From the NCBI GenBank assembly GCA_031286975.1, contig JAITTM010000135.1:1-8327 (forward strand): 8,327 bases of DNA. The letters run 5' to 3'. A model generated the notes under the pieces. The model worked only from the letters and a program-made list of their open reading frames with translations, had not been told where the DNA came from and did not search any database. Of the stretch, positions 5,195-8,327 are shown piece by piece. Positions within the stretch are counted from its first letter, which is position 1. Every line of letters begins with the position of its first letter. Origin of the DNA: Coriobacteriales bacterium. Its GTDB lineage: Bacteria; Actinomycetota; Coriobacteriia; Coriobacteriales; UBA8131. The position numbers and the translations under genes are program-made.

Positions 5195-6603
5195 GCGAGA
5201 TCAGAAACACATCGGTAATCGAACTTGGCGATATTGACGATGAGCAGTTTAACGCACTCATCGACAACACCATCACCGACTTTGACGAGGGAGACCTGGT
5301 AACAGGCACTGTCGTCAAGATCGAACATGATGAGGTGTTACTCGATATCGGGTTCAAATCAGAGGGAGTCATCCCTGCTCGTGAGCTCTCAATCCGCAAG
5401 GACGCTGATCCGTCAGAGATCGTGGAGATCAATGAGAAGATCGAGGCACTCGTACTGCAGAAGGAGGATAAGGACGGTCGTTTGATCCTCTCCAAGAAGC
5501 GCGCCGAGTATGAGCGTGCCTGGATCGACATCGAAGCCAAGTTCAACTCTGGCGAGAACGTGACCGGCGAGGTTATCGAGGTCGTCAAGGGCGGTCTTAT
5601 CCTCGACATCGGTCTTCGGGGCTTCTTGCCCGCTTCATTGGTCGACCTGCGGCGCGTCAAGGATCTCGAGTCCTTTACCGGCGAGCAGATCGAAGCCCGT
5701 GTCATCGAGATGGATCGCAACCGCAATAATGTGGTGCTCTCGCGCCGCGTGGTGCTTGAAGAGGGTCGCAAACACGAGCGTTCTGAGATTCTCGAGAAGC
5801 TTGTCAAGGGTATGCGTCTGACGGGTACTGTCAGCTCCATTGTCGACTTTGGCGCCTTTGTCGATCTGGGCGGCATTGATGGCCTGGTGCATATCAGCGA
5901 ACTTTCGTGGAACCATGTGAGCCATCCCTCCGAGGTCGTCAAGGTTGGCGACGAGGTAGAGGTTGAGGTTCTTGAGGTCGAGATGAACCGCGAGCGTATC
6001 TCGCTCGGTCTCAAGCAGACCACCGAGGATCCGTGGCGTCAATTGGTCAAGAACTTCCCCATCGGAGCGATACTTGAGGGCAAGGTCACCAAGCTGGTCA
6101 ACTTTGGCGCTTTTGTCGAGTTGGGCGATAACATCGAGGGTCTGGTGCACATCTCAGAGATGGCGGGCAAGCACATCGAGGCACCCGCGCAGGTCGTGCA
6201 TGTGGGCGATGCCGTGCATGTCAAGGTCATCGATATCGACGCTGAGCGTCGTCGCATCTCCCTTTCGATGAAGGCCGCCGCTGAGACCTTGGGTATCGAG
6301 ATCGAGGTTGCTGAGCTCGACCCGGCAGCCGCCCCCAAGCCAAAGGCGAAAAAGAACACGGATGAGTCAGCTGTGGATGAGACACCCACCGAGGACGTCG
6401 AAGCCGAGGCAGCTGAAGAGGCTGGAGAAACCCCCGCTGAAGAACCTGCGGAGGAGGTCGTCGAAGAAGCTGCCGCTGTCGATGAGGTACCCGCAGAAGA
6501 GCCTGCTCAAGACAGCGGTGCACAGGAAGCTCCCGCAGAAGAGGTGGCAGCTGAAGAAGTCGCTGAAGAACCTGCTGCTGAAGAGGCAGTGGTCGAGGAG
6601 TAA
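5191..6603 (+). CDS. rpsA: 30S ribosomal protein S1, four-domain type with acidic C-terminal tail
   Basis: The 470-residue protein binds mRNA at the 30S platform and helps load it for initiation. Four S1 (OB-fold) repeats are visible, at about 34-104, 121-186, 207-275 and 292-361. The first two are the divergent ribosome-docking type. The last two carry the RNA-binding signature, FGAFVDLGGIDGLVHISE and FGAFVELGDNIEGLVHISE. Actinobacterial S1 proteins typically have four repeats, against six in E. coli. Residues 383-388 are a small basic patch (KPKAKK). From about 390 to the end, a low-complexity Glu/Ala/Pro/Val tail repeats units such as PAEEPAEE and is strongly acidic. The TTG at 5191 is chosen because the conserved sequence begins MSEIRNTSVIELGD, AAGGGG (5179-5184) sits 6 nt upstream, and the promoter lies downstream of the alternative start at 5014. 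A leader peptide ends on the start codon. A hairpin follows the gene. Confidence 0.96.
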   Translation: MSEIRNTSVIELGDIDDEQFNALIDNTITDFDEGDLVTGTVVKIEHDEVLLDIGFKSEGVIPARELSIRKDADPSEIVEINEKIEALVLQKEDKDGRLILSKKRAEYERAWIDIEAKFNSGENVTGEVIEVVKGGLILDIGLRGFLPASLVDLRRVKDLESFTGEQIEARVIEMDRNRNNVVLSRRVVLEEGRKHERSEILEKLVKGMRLTGTVSSIVDFGAFVDLGGIDGLVHISELSWNHVSHPSEVVKVGDEVEVEVLEVEMNRERISLGLKQTTEDPWRQLVKNFPIGAILEGKVTKLVNFGAFVELGDNIEGLVHISEMAGKHIEAPAQVVHVGDAVHVKVIDIDAERRRISLSMKAAAETLGIEIEVAELDPAAAPKPKAKKNTDESAVDETPTEDVEAEAAEEAGETPAEEPAEEVVEEAAAVDEVPAEEPAQDSGAQEAPAEEVAAEEVAEEPAAEEAVVEE

Positions 6604-6630
6604 GACCTCGACCGCATCACAATCCGTACC

Positions 6631-6658
6631 GAAACGGGTGCCCAAGGGTGCCCGTTTC
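6631..6658 (+). terminator. Hairpin downstream of rpsA, probable terminator or processing stem
   Basis: GAAACGGGTGCCC (6631-6643) pairs with the strand ending CCCGTTTC (6658) as an almost continuous stem of 12-13 pairs, including two G-U pairs, closed by a very tight loop around AA. The tract after it (TCATAGC) lacks a proper U run; the only Us are inside the stem's 3' arm. It could end rpsA transcription inefficiently, or stabilise the rpsA 3' end. Confidence 0.55.
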
Positions 6659-6683
6659 TCATAGCATCCAAAAGAGGTATCAT
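6655..6683 (+). promoter_or_regulatory. Candidate promoter giving a near-leaderless lepA mRNA
   Basis: TATCAT (6678-6683) fits the actinobacterial TAnnnT -10 pattern. A weak -35 (TTTCTC, 6655-6660) lies 17 nt upstream and overlaps the hairpin's 3' arm. Transcription would begin around 6690, within a few bases of the lepA ATG at 6693. The only purine-rich site (AGAGG, 6673-6677) ends 15 nt before the ATG, too far for normal use, which fits leaderless initiation. Confidence 0.35.
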
Positions 6684-6692
6684 TAGCGCACC

Positions 6693-8327
6693 ATGACTGA
6701 CCCAAGACACATCAGGAATTTTTCCATCATCGCGCATATCGACCACGGCAAATCGACCCTGGCCGACCGCGTGTTGGAGTACACCCACACCGTTGCCGAG
6801 CGCGACATGGTCGAGCAGGTGCTTGACTCGATGGACATCGAACGCGAACGCGGCATCACCATCAAATCACAGGCGGTTCGCGTGCTCTATGACGCTGCAG
6901 ACGGCGAGACCTATCACTTCAACCTCATCGACACGCCGGGGCATGTCGATTTCACCTATGAGGTCTCGCGCTCACTTGCCGCCTGTGAGGGTGCGGTACT
7001 GGTTGTCGATGCGACCCAGGGTGTCGAGGCGCAGACGGTGGCCAATGCGCTTATAGCGATGAACGCGAACCTTGAGATCATACCCTGCATCAACAAAATC
7101 GACCTGCCTGCCGCCGATGTCGAGCGGGTGCGTGGCGAGATCGAGGAGGGCTTGGCTCTTCCCGCAGACGACGCGATCCTCGCCTCGGCAAAAACAGGCA
7201 TCGGTATCCAGGAGCTACTTGAGGCGGTGGTCTCCCGTGTCCCCGCGCCAGAGGGTGATCCCACAGCGCCACTTTCCGCCCTTATCTTCGACTCCTACTT
7301 CGATGCTTACCGCGGTGTGGTTGCCCTTATCCGCGTGGTTGATGGGGCTCTCTCAAAGAACATGCACATCACCTTCATGGCAACCGGCATCACCACCTTG
7401 GTTGAGGAGGTGGGGGTGCGACGTCCTGCCAACATCCCAGTGGATGAGCTGGGCGTGGGTGAGGTGGGCTATCTCATTACGGGGCTCAAAGATCCCGCTG
7501 ATGTCAAGGTGGGAGACACCGTAACGCTTGCCAAAGGGGGAGTGACCACGGCGCTGCCGGGATACCGCGAGGTCAAGCCGATGGTCTTTACGGGTCTCTT
7601 CCCCCTGGAGGGGGACCAATATGAGGATCTGCGTGATGCCCTGGATAAGCTCTCGCTCAACGACCCCGCCCTTATCTATGAGCCGGAGACCAGCCACGCG
7701 TTGGGCTTTGGCTTCCGCGTAGGCTTTTTGGGACTTCTGCATATGGAGGTCATCAAAGAGCGGCTTGAGCGCGAGTTCGACCTCGACCTGCTGGCAACGG
7801 CCCCCAGTGTCGAGTATCACGTCTATCTGACCAACGGAGAGATGCTCACGGTGCATTCGCCGCAGGATATGCCGGATGCCTCGCACATTGAGCACATCGA
7901 GGAGCCTTTTCTGACGGCAACCATCCTTATCCCGCCCGATTACGTGGGAGCCGTGATGGATTTGAGCGTGGGCAGGCGCGGCACCTTTGCCAACATGCAG
8001 TACCTCTCGACCAGTACGGTCGAGATGAAGTGGGAGATACCCCTCAGCGAGCTCATCATGGATTACTTCGACCAGCTCAAGAGCCGCACCAAGGGTTATG
8101 CCTCGCTCGATTATGAGGTCTCCGGCTACAAGAGCTCGGATCTGGTGAAGCTCGATATCCTGCTCAGTGGCAAGGTGGTGGACGCGCTGAGCTTCATCGT
8201 GCACAAAGACAAGGCCTACGAGCGCGGCAGCGTGCTGACCCAAAAACTCAAACAGATCATCCCGCGACAGATGTTCGAGGTGCCCATCCAAGCAGCTATC
8301 GGCAGCCGGGTGCTCTCGCGCACCAAC
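6693..8327 (+). CDS. lepA: Elongation factor 4 (LepA), translational GTPase (partial, C-terminus outside window)
   Basis: 545 codons are visible and the frame runs off the right edge. The family is usually about 600 residues, so roughly the last 50 are missing, including the conserved KCYGGD region. LepA is a ribosome-bound GTPase related to EF-G, implicated in back-translocation or 30S biogenesis; its exact role is still debated. GTPase motifs: G1 AHIDHGKST (14-22), G2 RERGITI (51-57), G3 DTPGHVDF (80-87), G4 NKIDLP (134-139), G5 SAK (165-167). Further LepA signatures are [13 protein letters not shown] (198-210), a [16 protein letters not shown] stretch near residue 342, and [11 protein letters not shown] near the visible end. 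Domain V of the EF-G type follows the G and beta-barrel domains, and no EF-G domain IV is seen, which separates LepA from EF-G and TypA. The ATG is chosen because homology starts at once ([12 protein letters not shown]). There is no ribosome binding site at normal distance. Confidence 0.97.
   Translation, partial: MTDPRHIRNFSIIAHIDHGKSTLADRVLEYTHTVAERDMVEQVLDSMDIERERGITIKSQAVRVLYDAADGETYHFNLIDTPGHVDFTYEVSRSLAACEGAVLVVDATQGVEAQTVANALIAMNANLEIIPCINKIDLPAADVERVRGEIEEGLALPADDAILASAKTGIGIQELLEAVVSRVPAPEGDPTAPLSALIFDSYFDAYRGVVALIRVVDGALSKNMHITFMATGITTLVEEVGVRRPANIPVDELGVGEVGYLITGLKDPADVKVGDTVTLAKGGVTTALPGYREVKPMVFTGLFPLEGDQYEDLRDALDKLSLNDPALIYEPETSHALGFGFRVGFLGLLHMEVIKERLEREFDLDLLATAPSVEYHVYLTNGEMLTVHSPQDMPDASHIEHIEEPFLTATILIPPDYVGAVMDLSVGRRGTFANMQYLSTSTVEMKWEIPLSELIMDYFDQLKSRTKGYASLDYEVSGYKSSDLVKLDILLSGKVVDALSFIVHKDKAYERGSVLTQKLKQIIPRQMFEVPIQAAIGSRVLSRTN

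Noticed and set aside
4971..6023. 350-codon minus-strand frame opposite rpsA
   Set aside because: It is Ser/Arg/Thr-rich, as expected for the mirror of a Glu/Asp-rich gene, and it also spans the rpsA promoter and leader. No protein family is recognisable.
7353..8291. 312-codon open frame on the minus strand opposite lepA
   Set aside because: lepA motifs cover the same bases continuously on the plus strand. The antisense frame shows no recognisable domain or ribosome binding site, and long antisense frames are common in GC-rich genes.

Overview
This window looks like core chromosome from a moderately GC-rich anaerobic actinobacterium, most likely the class Coriobacteriia (Eggerthella/Slackia-like relatives). 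That placement is inference. It rests on a four-domain ribosomal protein S1 with a long acidic tail, as in Actinobacteria, and on a Tat- and lipobox-bearing fumarate-reductase-like flavoprotein of the kind expanded in Eggerthellaceae. No rRNA, tRNA, CRISPR array, insertion sequence or phage gene was seen.

Layout. (1) Bases 1-647, minus strand: the 5' part of an exported FAD-dependent oxidoreductase, running off the left edge. (2) 648-976: a divergent intergenic region with a candidate promoter for each direction and a possible hairpin, but no credible gene. (3) 977-1462: rlmH, the 23S rRNA pseudouridine methyltransferase. (4) 1581-2635: aroQ (chorismate mutase) and aroF (type I-beta DAHP synthase), overlapping by ATGA and followed 15 nt later by (5) 2651-4984: a PcrA/UvrD helicase. 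(6) 4985-5190: the promoter and structured leader of rpsA. The leader holds a well-placed 13-codon reading frame whose stop overlaps the TTG start of S1. (7) 5191-6603: rpsA. (8) 6604-6692: a 13-bp hairpin and a possible near-leaderless promoter. (9) 6693 to the right edge: lepA, missing roughly its last 50 codons.

How it fits together. aroQ-aroF-pcrA read as one transcription unit. It carries the entry step of the shikimate pathway and the first committed step to Phe/Tyr, with a repair helicase behind them. rlmH, rpsA and lepA all act on the ribosome (23S modification, mRNA binding, elongation), each apparently from its own promoter. The flavoprotein is unrelated and probably belongs to anaerobic respiration at the cell surface.

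I do not see a new multi-gene system. The most interesting signals are small-scale: the leader peptide coupled to rpsA, a hairpin that could hide the S1 ribosome binding site, the split chorismate mutase/DAHP synthase pair, and the low-complexity acidic S1 tail.
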